Shown piece after piece: positions 1 to 8,495 of a stretch of 52,825 nt of DNA (positions are counted from its first letter, which is position 1; each line of letters begins with the position of its first letter). The notes below the pieces were generated by a model. It ran no database searches. It was not told the DNA's origin and saw only the letters and a list, made by a program, of their open reading frames with translations. The translations under genes were made by a program, and so were the position numbers. The DNA comes from Novipirellula caenicola (GTDB lineage Bacteria > Planctomycetota > Planctomycetia > Pirellulales > Pirellulaceae), in assembly GCF_039545035.1 (NCBI RefSeq), contig NZ_BAABRO010000032.1:1-52825 (forward strand), written 5' to 3'.

Positions 1-110
1 TCTAGACGCCAGTGGAGCACGATCTGCGACCCAACTCACACGTCAGCCATCGTAAATTATACACTAACCGCCGTTTTCATTATTTAGGGTGCCGCGAAGC
101 GGAATGAGGA

Positions 111-495
111 CTCGCCAGAGCGTGGATTGTCGGCAACCATGGCGCATCACCACCTTCTGGCGAAGGTAGCTACCGGAAGATCATTCATGGCGTTGGGTTC
201 CTGCGTAGCTACGCTCGCCAGAGCGTGGATTGTCGGCAACCATGGCGAATCACCACCTTCTGGCGAAGGCAGCTACCGGAAGATTGTTCTCGGCGTTGGG
301 CTCCTGCGTAACTACGCTCGCCAAAGCGTGGATTGTCGGCAACCATGGTGCATCACCACCTTCTGGCGAAGGCAGCTACCGGAAGATCGTTCACGGCATT
401 GGGTTCCTGCGTAACTACGCTCGTCAGAGCGTGGATTGTCGGCAACCATGGCGCATCACCACCTTCTGGCGAAGGTAGCTACCGGAAGATCGTTC
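111..495. repeat. 103-bp tandem repeat array, about 3.7 units
   Basis: Units begin at 111, 214, 317 and 420, an exact 103-bp period, with only a few base differences between units; the last unit is cut short. Each unit holds an inverted repeat: GTAGCTAC and CGCCAGA followed by GTGG on one arm pair with CCAC, TCTGGCG and GTAGCTAC on the other, so each unit could fold into a long imperfect hairpin. The array stops exactly where the stop codon of the polyphosphate kinase gene begins. Positions 1-110 hold no gene that I can recognise. Open frames across the array merely reflect the repeat period and are not credible genes. Confidence 0.9.
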
Positions 496-1982
496 TAATT
501 TCGGGGACGATCACTCAGTGTCTTCTGCAGGCGTTCGCAAGCGGTTTCGAGCACATGAATTCGCGCGGTGTATTTGTCGTTTGCCGGGACGATGGTCCAA
601 GGGGCGTACGAGGTGTTGGTGTACTGGATCATGTCGTTGACGGCGGATTCATACACGTCCCACTTTTCCCGATTGCGCCAATCCTCTTCCGTTAACTTCC
701 ACGCTTTATGAGGTGTCGTCTTGCGTTCTTCGAACCGGCGCATCTGTTCTTCCGGGTCGATGTGCAACCAAAATTTGCAGATCATGATGCCGCTTTCGGC
801 CAACTCCTGCTCAAACTCATTGATTTCGTTATAGGCCCTCTTCCACTCGTCGGGCCGAGCAAACCCCTCGATGCGTTCGACCAGCACTCGTCCATACCAC
901 GAACGATCAAAGAAGGTGATGTTTCCGGCGCTGGGCAAGTGACGCCAAAATCGCCACAGGTAGTGCTGCGCGTGTTCCTCTTCGGTTGGTGCTGCAATCG
1001 GGATCACTCGATAAGTCCTTGGATCAAGTGCCCGCAAGATCCGTCGTATCGCGCCCCCTTTGCCGGCGGCGTCCCAGCCTTCGAAGACCAGGACACTGGA
1101 CACCTTTTGTTGTTTGGCTTGTCGACATAGCCGATTGAGGTCACCCTGCGCCTGCTCTCGCCGCTGTCGGTATTCCTTCTTGTCGAGAGCCTGCTTTAAA
1201 TCGACTCCGGATAACCAATTCACGGGACTGGGACTGTAGTCCGTCGACACGGGGGGCGGTGTAGCCCCATCCAAACGCTTTTTGATCGCATCCAAAATGT
1301 GCTGTCCGATGGCAATCGATCGGTATCGTTGATCGGCACCGTCGATGACCCGCCATGGTGCGAGCGGGGTATCGGTGGCGTCGATGATTTGATCGCCTGC
1401 GACGACAAACCGGTTGTACATTGCCCAATGCGCCCAATCCGTGTGCGTCACACGCCAAGCGGTTAAAGGATTCGCTTCGAGCCGTTCGAGCTGTTTTTTT
1501 TGCCGCCGTTTGTCCAGGTGCATCCAAAATTTGAGGATCAACGCACCATCGGTTGCCAGCGTCCGTTCAAACCGACGAATCCGTTCCACATGCCTCGGAA
1601 ACTCGGATTCAGAAACGGTTTGAGCGACCGATCCCAGCAACACTTGCGAATACCACGCACTCAAGAACAACCCGATCTGTCCACGAGGCGGCAGGTCGTG
1701 CCAATAGCGACGAAAGACCGGCCGCTCGACCTCCGCGTCGGAATCGGATGACCTAGCGTATGCGCGATTGATCAGCCATCGAGGATCCATCCATTCGTTC
1801 AGCGAGTTGACCATTTCGCTCTTGCCCGCGCCATCCACCCCGGCAAACAGAACGATGACAGGGAAATCCGCTTTGCGAAGCGAGTTCTGCACCTCTAACA
1901 ATTCCGCGCGCAGAGCCGGAAGCCGAGCCTCGAACTCGCGTTTCTTCAGTTTCTCGGAATGTACAAAGTTTGCCAGTCTCAC
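495..1982 (-). CDS. pap: Two-domain polyphosphate kinase 2 (polyphosphate:AMP phosphotransferase type)
   Basis: A 495-residue cytoplasmic protein made of two tandem PPK2 domains (about residues 10-235 and 265-490), the architecture of class II PPK2 enzymes that move phosphate from polyphosphate to AMP. The C-terminal domain has a full Walker A loop (GWDAAGKG, 302-309) and the FFDRSWYGRV block (357-366) carrying the Walker B aspartate and lid arginine. The N-terminal domain keeps a Walker A-like GVDGAGKS (48-55) but has FLSAWYSQV where FFDRSWYGRV is expected, so it has lost those residues and is probably structural. Catalysis is therefore assigned to the C-terminal half. The gene stands alone on its strand, and its stop codon touches the 103-bp repeat array. 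The substrate (AMP against ADP) is inferred from the two-domain layout only. Confidence 0.93.
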   Translation of the reverse strand: MRLANFVHSEKLKKREFEARLPALRAELLEVQNSLRKADFPVIVLFAGVDGAGKSEMVNSLNEWMDPRWLINRAYARSSDSDAEVERPVFRRYWHDLPPRGQIGLFLSAWYSQVLLGSVAQTVSESEFPRHVERIRRFERTLATDGALILKFWMHLDKRRQKKQLERLEANPLTAWRVTHTDWAHWAMYNRFVVAGDQIIDATDTPLAPWRVIDGADQRYRSIAIGQHILDAIKKRLDGATPPPVSTDYSPSPVNWLSGVDLKQALDKKEYRQRREQAQGDLNRLCRQAKQQKVSSVLVFEGWDAAGKGGAIRRILRALDPRTYRVIPIAAPTEEEHAQHYLWRFWRHLPSAGNITFFDRSWYGRVLVERIEGFARPDEWKRAYNEINEFEQELAESGIMICKFWLHIDPEEQMRRFEERKTTPHKAWKLTEEDWRNREKWDVYESAVNDMIQYTNTSYAPWTIVPANDKYTARIHVLETACERLQKTLSDRPRN

Positions 1983-2300
1983 AAGTCCTACCTTTTTTCT
2001 TCGAGGCGAGCGATTTCACCTCAGTATAGCGTTGTGATCCGGCAATCGAGTAGCGATGCACTTCTCGCCCCATCCGTGAAACGCAAGCGATCGAAATCTC
2101 GATCCTTTTTGCGGCAAGTTTCCGCAGAGAGGCATCCTGGGGCTAACACTCATCCGCTACTGATGCATGAGCCCTAGCGGGCGATCCCCCCAACATAAGT
2201 AGCCACGTTGCTGTCGACCGCCAGCGGCAACGCGCATGGACCAAGACTGCTATACACAAACAACGATGAGCCCAAGAAATTGAGGGACGCGGATGCAAAA
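1983..2300. other. Intergenic region upstream of the PPK2 gene
   Basis: 318 bases between the start of the PPK2 gene and the stop of the next minus-strand gene. It must hold the PPK2 promoter. I see no convincing hairpin, repeat or small gene here; overlapping open frames lack start signals and family resemblance. Confidence 0.5.
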
Positions 2301-3197
2301 TCAGTGAGCAGACATCAGCAGCATCGCCTTGACTTCGTCGGGAGTAGCGTGGTTGTTCCCGCCTTGGTCTGCCCCCGTGATCCACCAGTATACCATTCCG
2401 GCATCGGAGCAATCGAAGTGGTTCGCTTGGAACTTGACGACACCATCCTGTTCGGCGTAGGCGAGCTGCTTCCAGATCCACCGCAGGTTCTCGTCGTCAT
2501 GGTCCTTCGCCCAATTCCAACGATCAGTTGCCGTTTTTAGGCCGACGTTTTGATCACCGATTTGGTGTTCGGTGATGCCGAAATCCAGGATCTGTTGCCA
2601 GGTGAAAAAGTCACCCGCGTTGTCGTTCGCCGGATGATGCGAAATGACATGCACATATTGGCGGCGCGGCGGATCAGCTGCTTTCAGAGCGAAACCGATA
2701 ATGTCCGGTTCTCCGGCTTCGATGATCCACAGCGGGTCGTCCGCAGAGGATTGATTGATCGCGTCTCGCAAATCGTCTACGGCCCGTCGTTGATCGGTGC
2801 GGCAATTAAATGTGCCAGCAAGATTCGGAAAAGGACCGAATCGATTCACGCCGTCTTTGCAGATCTGAGTCAACACGTTTTGCCGTCGCAGCTCATCCGC
2901 AGCAGAGATGCGAGCGGTTGGCTTTAGGTCGCAGCAGTGAGACAAATGCACGAGCCGATCGTTCAGTCCTGACACTTTTAGCAAACCGAAAATCACCGCG
3001 GTCGCGCCGATGTCATCCGGGTCCGGCGAGTTGCCATCGGCGACGATCGCGAGTCGACCGGCGGGAGCACGAACGGAGCTCGAGACGTTCGCCGCGAGAG
3101 CTTCGGATGATTGTGCTTGCGTCTTCGCGGGAATCCATAAAACAGCCACGAAAGTCGCAAGCAACCATGTGTGAACGATGTCGTTTGAGGGCTTCAT
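2301..3197 (-). CDS. Exported nucleoside-hydrolase-fold protein
   Basis: A 298-residue protein with a signal peptide (hydrophobic core LLATFVAVLWI then A-Q-A-type cleavage region). The start at 3197 is chosen because it gives a normal signal peptide; an upstream in-frame start at 3239 would add 14 residues with no clear role. Shortly after the signal peptide comes GNSPDPDDIGATA, which resembles the DxDPxxDD calcium-binding motif of inosine-uridine nucleoside hydrolases, in the expected first-strand position. A later NHFDCSDAG may supply the second aspartate. The remainder is not close to well-known hydrolases, so the substrate is unknown; related secreted proteins sit in carbohydrate clusters. 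It is the last gene of a minus-strand run, 52 bases after the alpha/alpha-barrel gene. Confidence 0.75.
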   Translation of the reverse strand: MKPSNDIVHTWLLATFVAVLWIPAKTQAQSSEALAANVSSSVRAPAGRLAIVADGNSPDPDDIGATAVIFGLLKVSGLNDRLVHLSHCCDLKPTARISAADELRRQNVLTQICKDGVNRFGPFPNLAGTFNCRTDQRRAVDDLRDAINQSSADDPLWIIEAGEPDIIGFALKAADPPRRQYVHVISHHPANDNAGDFFTWQQILDFGITEHQIGDQNVGLKTATDRWNWAKDHDDENLRWIWKQLAYAEQDGVVKFQANHFDCSDAGMVYWWITGADQGGNNHATPDEVKAMLLMSAH

Positions 3198-3249
3198 AGC
3201 ATGGAACCAGTTCGGTTGGATTCGGCTGCATGAATTCATCGACCCACCT

Positions 3250-5223
3250 TCACTTTGGCAACGAGAGCACCGAGATTTGACAATGAGCCGTTGGCTTGTC
3301 GCCGGACAGCTTGATCAGAATTGGAATCGCTTCGGCACCAGGGACCATGTTGAAGACTCGGTCCTTATCAGTGGGCTTGATCGACACAACCGCATTCGAT
3401 TCGACGACGACGATGCCTTGCGGCTTGACGATTTCGATGCGTGTCTCGGAGACTTGCCGGACTTCTTCACCCGATGGCGAAACGATCGGAAGCACCAACG
3501 TCGCCTCGTTCCCCTCCACTGCCTGAGGCGAAACGGAAGCGGAGATGATTGCCTGCGTGCCGCTGAACTGATAACGAAGTTCGCATGCCGAGTCATCACC
3601 GGCGAGCTTGTTGCGTGATTCGTCTTGCAGCGAAGTTTCGACTTGAATGCCGATCTTCTGCCCATCGTCTTTGGCGGTCACTTTGGCCGTCAAGTCGTAC
3701 AAGTTCGTGTACCAACCGTCCTCGCGTCGACTTTCCACGCGGGTTGTCAGCGGGAAATCTTCGCCAGGCTGCGGTTGCATGTTCAGCGGCTCGACCATCT
3801 CGAAGCGTGCCATGCTCGACGCGAGTAGCAGACCGACTTTTTCGTGATAGAGCACCGAGAGCGAGCCGCCAGTTGGTTGCTGCAGCAGGCCTGATTTCTT
3901 GGTTTGGTAGATCGAATCGTATGCTGAAACGGTGGCTCGCCACGGACCGCGAGCCGCCAGCCACACGTCCAGTTCAGGGAAGTGCTTGACACCGTCAGCG
4001 GTTTGACGCGGCAGCGGCGTGCTGCTGTCGACTTTGGGCATCGCGTGCATTTTGTCTTGCACCAATGCCATCACCTTGGCGTGAGCGAACGTGTGGTGGA
4101 TGCAGGGTTTAACGCCGTGCGACACGTAGTGCGGGCCTCCATGCAAAAGTCCGTCGGCGGTGCATCGCTGCAATAGTTCGGCATTCTTGATCGCGGCGGT
4201 GCCAAACGCGGGGTTGTAGCCAGCCATCATGCTGAATGCCGGCTGGCACCCGTCCGACGTGCGGCTTCCCCAATAACTCCATTTCTGTGAACGGGTGCCC
4301 CAGCTGTTATCCCACCCGCCATCGGGCAACATGAATTCCAGGTGACCGTTTAGTGCCTTGACGGCTAGGTCCAGCATTTCTTTATCGTCGACGTCGAGTG
4401 CGTAAAGCACGACTCCGTTAAGTGATTCTTCGACGTTGTAACCGAGGTCCACCGGCAACAGCCCACGCCCGCTGCGATTGTCATTCGGTTTGCCTTCACC
4501 CCACAGCAACGAATTGGGCTGTGTAAAGAACTCTTTAACACGTTTGGCGAACTGTTCGCTTCGCTGCGTGTATTTTGGGTTACCCAACAGTCGACCAAAC
4601 AGGTGAAAACCGTAAACCCCGGTCATCCCGTAGTTCAGGTTCGTGAAATCGATCTTCTTGAAATCACGATAGAGATAACCGCCGACGGCTTCGTCAAGCC
4701 GCTTTGTCCAGGCAGCTCGCCGCTCGTCGTCGAGCACTTCGCCATGGTAGTGCAGGGCTTCGGCAAGCGCGATCGCACCGAAGATCGTCGTTCCTCGCCA
4801 CGCTTTCGGATTGATATCGTTGGTCCAACTTCCATCGGGTTGGCTGACATTGTTTTCGGCCCAGTCATAAACGTTGATCGCGGCATCGAGATACTTCTTG
4901 TCGCCGGTCACGTGCGCCAGATGCAAAAACGGATACAACGCATCGCTACAGCGACCATGGATATGGCTGCATGCAGGGCAAATCAACGCGCCATGACGAC
5001 TCGGATCGCCGGGATCGTTCACCTGCCGCCGGATCATGCCGTCGCACCAATCCACCAACAAGCTTTTGGTGAGCTTGTCGAAATAATGATTGGGATGGGC
5101 AGTCGCATCGGCATCATCGTGTTCTGCTGCGCCGGCAACAGCAAGCAACCAGGTGCTTTGAGACACCAGTGAGATCCCAGCCAATGTAGCGGTCATCGAT
5201 TCGAGAAACTTACGTCGGTCCAT
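3250..5223 (-). CDS. Tat-exported alpha/alpha-barrel protein, possible polysaccharide-degrading enzyme
   Basis: A 657-residue protein starting MDRRKFLES, a twin-arginine (Tat) signal followed by a hydrophobic stretch, so it is exported folded. The start at 5223 is favoured over one 84 bases upstream because it places the Tat motif at the N-terminus and has an AAGGGG ribosome-binding site about nine bases before it. Residues of roughly 40-400 show the repeated helical pattern (YPFLHLAHVTGDKKYLDAA, GAIALAEALHYHG) typical of six-hairpin glycosidase or polysaccharide lyase toroids. The C-terminal 230 residues look like beta-sandwich. I cannot assign a family or catalytic residues. Its neighbours, a DUF1080-GH78 fusion and a nucleoside-hydrolase-fold protein on the same strand, suggest glycan breakdown. 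Confidence 0.8.
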   Translation of the reverse strand: MDRRKFLESMTATLAGISLVSQSTWLLAVAGAAEHDDADATAHPNHYFDKLTKSLLVDWCDGMIRRQVNDPGDPSRHGALICPACSHIHGRCSDALYPFLHLAHVTGDKKYLDAAINVYDWAENNVSQPDGSWTNDINPKAWRGTTIFGAIALAEALHYHGEVLDDERRAAWTKRLDEAVGGYLYRDFKKIDFTNLNYGMTGVYGFHLFGRLLGNPKYTQRSEQFAKRVKEFFTQPNSLLWGEGKPNDNRSGRGLLPVDLGYNVEESLNGVVLYALDVDDKEMLDLAVKALNGHLEFMLPDGGWDNSWGTRSQKWSYWGSRTSDGCQPAFSMMAGYNPAFGTAAIKNAELLQRCTADGLLHGGPHYVSHGVKPCIHHTFAHAKVMALVQDKMHAMPKVDSSTPLPRQTADGVKHFPELDVWLAARGPWRATVSAYDSIYQTKKSGLLQQPTGGSLSVLYHEKVGLLLASSMARFEMVEPLNMQPQPGEDFPLTTRVESRREDGWYTNLYDLTAKVTAKDDGQKIGIQVETSLQDESRNKLAGDDSACELRYQFSGTQAIISASVSPQAVEGNEATLVLPIVSPSGEEVRQVSETRIEIVKPQGIVVVESNAVVSIKPTDKDRVFNMVPGAEAIPILIKLSGDKPTAHCQISVLSLPK

Positions 5224-5302
5224 GATGCTGCCCCTTCTTAAAGTTGAAACGTTCATTTTCGATCGTGATGAGGTTGATTCGCCCGACAAGCGAATCGGCG
5301 GC

Positions 5303-5339
5303 GTCACACGGCCGAACAGTTCGACCGCGGCGGTGTGAC
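5303..5339. other. Intercistronic hairpin
   Basis: GTCACAC (5303-5309) pairs with GTGTGAC (5333-5339), with further partial pairing inside around GTTCG. It lies between the DUF1080-GH78 gene and the alpha/alpha-barrel gene on the minus strand and has no T-tract, so it could be a processing or partial termination site. Function is inferred from position only. Confidence 0.4.
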
Positions 5340-5358
5340 TGCAGGGAGAGAGGATGAT

Positions 5359-7833
5359 TTATTGGACTTCAACCTCAATCTCACCGCGGACTTCCTTTTC
5401 TACGAGCCAGCGGTCGCCGACTTGCTTCGCCGCAACTTTTTCTCCGTCCACGTACACGCCAGTCGTGCCGTCGGCCGCGGGTAGATCGATCTTGGCCGTC
5501 ATCCCCTCAGGCAGACTGAGCGACATCGTGAACGTTTCCTTATTCTGCCAATCGAGCTGAATCGGTCCTTGCGACGTCGGGACCTTGCCGCCAGCGTGCT
5601 TGAGATCGGCTGGGTGAGGGCGAATGATCGCGGTTGTCCAGCCTGGAGCTGTCGGCTGCACGCCCAACACGTATCGCGGCAACAGATTCGCCGGTGCCGC
5701 ACCCCAGGCGTGATTCCAATCTTGATTCGGCTTGTATTTCAGGTCCCAGGCTTCCCAGGAGATCGTCGTTCCGCTGTTGACCATATGCTTCCAACTGCGA
5801 TCTCCATCGGCGGTCATCAACGCAATCGCCTTTACATCGCTACCACTACTGAACAGCGCGTCCATAAAATACTGTGCCGCGTAGGGGCTGCAATGCATGT
5901 CTTGTTTTTCGAGCCAGGCGATAACCCCCGCACGTTTGTCCTCGGGCACCAAACCAAACGCGAGTGGAAAGAAGTTGGCGTGGATGCTGCTGTGATCCGT
6001 GCCGATGCCATCGCGATAGATTCCCTCAGCTTCGTCGAACAACGTTTTCTGGAACGATGCTCTCGCCAGCTCGACTCGCGTTTCAAAAGCCTTAGCGTCC
6101 TCGTCCTTTCCGATCGCACCAGCCATCTCGGCCATCTGCTCAAGTGCCTCGATATGAAACGCATTCACGACCGTGTTGATTTCCGTGAACACATAGCCAT
6201 CGCGTTCCTTCTGCGGCCAATCGACGATGTCATGCCTTGTGCGATCCATCTCGTTGCTGCGAACTAAACCGTCGTCATCACTTCGATGCATCAACGTTTT
6301 TGCTTTCAGCGATTCGTAGCGGTGTTTTAACCACTCATCATCGCCGGAATACATCCACTCGGCGTGAGCCATGAAAACCATATGGGGCGCCCATTCCGAT
6401 GGCCAAGTTCCATTTTCAATCAACCAGTCAAACGATCTCGCCGCCATCTCGACGTCGTCATCGGTCGTGTAGTGGCTCAATTGATTCAAATACGCGTCAG
6501 CTTCGTACGGAATCCGCTCGCGGTCACCATCCACGTAGACGCCGGCGAACGTCGTTGCTTTGATGCTGTATTTGCACAGCTCCCAAATTCTGTTGAGCGT
6601 TTCGTCGGAACACTCAAACGAGCTTGCGTCGTCATTCCAGCCAGTCGCGAACGCGGCGCGGCGGACGATGTATTCCGGTTTGAACTCACCGGGCCAATTT
6701 TCGATTTCGACCCAGCGGAACGGCATCACCGGCAACCAAGACTTGGGTGTCAAAACCGCGGGCGGATGAGCTCGCGTTGCACCGGCCTGTTCCGTGTTTC
6801 GCACATCGACCGGAGTCGGCACGATCCACGTTCCGATCTCGCCACTGCCGTTTCGAAATTGGCTCACTCCGTAGCGAACCGTCCCTGGTGGTTCGCGATC
6901 GATCCGGCCATCCTTCAACTTCTCACCAAAGTGAACCTTGCCCTCTCCGCGTCCCCCTTGAGGAACCCGCATGGCAATGTTTCCGAAGGCGACTTTGCCA
7001 AAATCAACAAGCGTGATGTTGTCGCTAATTTTTTTGACCGACACTGGTGCTTGGTCGGTCAGCGAAACCGAGTCCTCTGCAGGAATCTGCGGCAATTCTT
7101 TGATGAACAGATTTCGGAAGCGGTAGGTTTGGTCATCTTCGCCATGATGCTGGATACCGATGTAACCGGATGCATCAACAGTGTCGCGGAACGTGACCGT
7201 CGGCACTCCGTTCAGTTCAATCGTAATACGATCTTCAATGCAGGTGATCACAAACCGGTTCCAACCGTGACGGTTTAATGCACCGGCGATCGTTGGATCT
7301 GCAAATGCCGCTTTCGATTCTTCTTCGTGCTCCAGGAATTGATCCTGCGAACGCCCCTTCGTGCTTGGCCAAATCCATCTTCGTCGGGATTCATCAAAAA
7401 GCCCTCCCGACCAACGCCGATCGGACCCATCGCATTCCGCTTGATAGCCATAGACCTTCTTCTCTGCGTCCTTGTCGACGTGACATCGGAACATCACTCC
7501 CGAATTGGCGTCTCCTTCGGGCAAGTGGATTTCAACACTGACACGAAAGTCCGAGTATTTCTTTTTGGTGACCAAGAAGAATTTTTCGTTGGCCATCAGA
7601 TGGATTTCACCGTCAACGACTTTGGCTTCTCCGTGTGGATAGGGATTCCACCATCCAGATAGGTCTTTACCGTTAAACAGCGGCGTGTACCCGCGGCTAA
7701 GCATTGCTTCAAAACCGGATTGACCGTCATGATTGATAGCCGGTTTTGAGATCGACGTTTCAGGACCTTCTTTCGCATTGCACACATCGAGCGACACGAT
7801 CACCGCGAATATAAGGGAGCAGTATTTCAACAT
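5359..7833 (-). CDS. DUF1080 domain fused to GH78 alpha-L-rhamnosidase-like catalytic domain
   Basis: An 824-residue secreted protein (signal peptide 1-20). Residues 50-248 form a DUF1080 / 3-keto-disaccharide hydrolase beta-sandwich: it opens LFNGKDLSGWW, continues SGVMFRCH, and ends with the usual GYIGIQHHGED and FRNLFIKEL. Residues from about 260 to 800 match GH78 alpha-L-rhamnosidases: VDGDRERIPYEADAY (434-448) aligns with the family's general-acid block, with E439 as likely acid and D446 conserved, and GTTISWEAWD holds the likely general base. GH78 enzymes hydrolyse terminal alpha-L-rhamnose by inversion. Fusion with DUF1080 is unusual; the latter may bind or process sugar. First gene of the minus-strand run 7833-2301. 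It likely works with the rhamnose locus at 12780-20334. Confidence 0.88.
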   Translation of the reverse strand: MLKYCSLIFAVIVSLDVCNAKEGPETSISKPAINHDGQSGFEAMLSRGYTPLFNGKDLSGWWNPYPHGEAKVVDGEIHLMANEKFFLVTKKKYSDFRVSVEIHLPEGDANSGVMFRCHVDKDAEKKVYGYQAECDGSDRRWSGGLFDESRRRWIWPSTKGRSQDQFLEHEEESKAAFADPTIAGALNRHGWNRFVITCIEDRITIELNGVPTVTFRDTVDASGYIGIQHHGEDDQTYRFRNLFIKELPQIPAEDSVSLTDQAPVSVKKISDNITLVDFGKVAFGNIAMRVPQGGRGEGKVHFGEKLKDGRIDREPPGTVRYGVSQFRNGSGEIGTWIVPTPVDVRNTEQAGATRAHPPAVLTPKSWLPVMPFRWVEIENWPGEFKPEYIVRRAAFATGWNDDASSFECSDETLNRIWELCKYSIKATTFAGVYVDGDRERIPYEADAYLNQLSHYTTDDDVEMAARSFDWLIENGTWPSEWAPHMVFMAHAEWMYSGDDEWLKHRYESLKAKTLMHRSDDDGLVRSNEMDRTRHDIVDWPQKERDGYVFTEINTVVNAFHIEALEQMAEMAGAIGKDEDAKAFETRVELARASFQKTLFDEAEGIYRDGIGTDHSSIHANFFPLAFGLVPEDKRAGVIAWLEKQDMHCSPYAAQYFMDALFSSGSDVKAIALMTADGDRSWKHMVNSGTTISWEAWDLKYKPNQDWNHAWGAAPANLLPRYVLGVQPTAPGWTTAIIRPHPADLKHAGGKVPTSQGPIQLDWQNKETFTMSLSLPEGMTAKIDLPAADGTTGVYVDGEKVAAKQVGDRWLVEKEVRGEIEVEVQ

Positions 7834-7881
7834 CGTCTAGGCCTTGGGGATCTATGAAAAATCGGGAGAGGGAACGAACGT

Positions 7882-7900
7882 GAAAAGCGGAATAATTCTA
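7882..7900 (-). promoter_or_regulatory. Candidate regulatory motif shared with the sigma-factor promoter region
   Basis: Read on the minus strand, AGAATTATTCCGCTTTTC lies 49 bases before the start of the DUF1080-GH78 gene. The same string with one extra C occurs at 9860-9878, upstream of the ECF sigma gene and in the same orientation relative to that gene. Shared placement suggests a promoter or operator; only two copies are seen, so this is tentative. Confidence 0.35.
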
Positions 7901-7901
7901 G

Positions 7902-8105
7902 TCACTTCCACAAAGGGCAACGAGTTCGACGGCTAGACTTATTGTCGTCGAAGGATTGCTTTGCTTCCTCGGCCTCACGTTGGAGCATCTGATTGTAATT
8001 GTCGATTTCTTCTCGAGAGGCTTCCGAAGGAACGTTTTTGGTTGTGCTGAAAGAACTACCAACCGAAACGGCTAAGCACGAAAAAAGGCTGATGCGAGAA
8101 ACCAC
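7902..8105 (-). pseudogene. Decayed paralogue of the small lipoprotein
   Basis: The frame aligns with the neighbouring lipoprotein at 8145-8324: SREEIDNYNQMLQREAEEAK matches SQEQIDDYNALVEREAKLAA, and the spacing back to the lipobox is the same. The lipid-accepting cysteine is replaced (VGSS against VGCS). The only in-frame upstream start is a GTG lying inside the terminator hairpin of the neighbouring gene. An ATG two bases upstream, in another frame, starts a short signal-peptide-like stretch and then stops, which suggests a frameshift in the signal peptide. I read it as a tandem duplicate in decay. It could instead be a short functional gene with an unusual start. Confidence 0.5.
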
Positions 8106-8112
8106 ATCAGCC
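8081..8112 (-). terminator. Rho-independent terminator after the small lipoprotein gene
   Basis: On the minus strand GGCTGATG, a ten-base loop and CATCAGCC are followed by six Ts (A-tract at 8081-8086 on the plus strand). The perfect eight-pair stem plus T-run is a textbook intrinsic terminator, 33 bases after the lipoprotein stop codon. Confidence 0.85.
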
Positions 8113-8144
8113 TTCGATTGATTTATCGTGCAGCGGCCGATTCG

Positions 8145-8324
8145 CTACTCACGCGCGCCGATATCACCGGCTTCCGCTGCAAGCTTCGCTTCCCTCTCAA
8201 CGAGCGCATTGTAGTCGTCGATCTGCTCTTGGCTGAGCCCGTCGGCAACCGAGCTTGACTCGGACGTCGAGCAACCGACCAACACACTGGCCAGCAGCAG
8301 GCAAAATGTTGCTGTCGCTTTCAT
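8145..8324 (-). CDS. Small lipoprotein, 59 residues
   Basis: A 59-residue protein starting at the ATG at 8324. It has a short positive start (MKATAT), a hydrophobic core and a lipobox LVGC (cysteine 18), so it should be lipid-anchored. The mature part is serine-rich and then strongly helical and charged (SQEQIDDYNALVEREAKLAA). No family is recognised. Small lipoproteins of this look are often found beside DUF1559 genes in planctomycetes, and here the DUF1559 gene ends 171 bases upstream on the same strand. A clear terminator follows. A damaged paralogue lies immediately downstream. Confidence 0.78.
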   Translation of the reverse strand: MKATATFCLLLASVLVGCSTSESSSVADGLSQEQIDDYNALVEREAKLAAEAGDIGARE

Positions 8325-8370
8325 CTGTAATCCTCGCTTCCTCTTTATGAATTTGTGTATTTCTCAAAAG

Positions 8371-8387
8371 TCCCTAAATCTTAGGGA
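8371..8387 (-). terminator. Short hairpin between the DUF1559 and lipoprotein genes
   Basis: TCCCTAA and TTAGGGA form a perfect seven-pair stem with a three-base loop, followed on the minus strand by CTTTTGAG. It may be a weak terminator after the DUF1559 gene, leaving the lipoprotein gene partly separate. Confidence 0.45.
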
Positions 8388-8495
8388 ATGACTAAAAACC
8401 GCCGTGGCAGCCTCGCCGGCATGACTGGCGACGAGACTGAAAATTGATCCAAGTTGGAAATCGATTTCGCCAACAAGGGCGTCACCTTCAAAACC

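Noticed and set aside
111-495. Possible CRISPR array
   Set aside because: The whole 103-bp unit is repeated with no unique spacers, and no cas genes are present.
127-695. Three overlapping open frames with near-identical protein starts (MSATMAxHHLLAK)
   Set aside because: They are the 103-bp repeat read in its three shifted frames; each starts one unit later. No ribosome site or family resemblance.
708-1130. 140-codon plus-strand frame opposite the PPK2 gene
   Set aside because: It is antisense to a well-supported gene and has no recognisable domain; GC-rich coding DNA commonly leaves such frames open.
5569-7278. Long plus-strand frames (232 and 304 codons) opposite the DUF1080-GH78 gene
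   Set aside because: Antisense shadows of a gene with strong domain matches; no signal peptide or family features.
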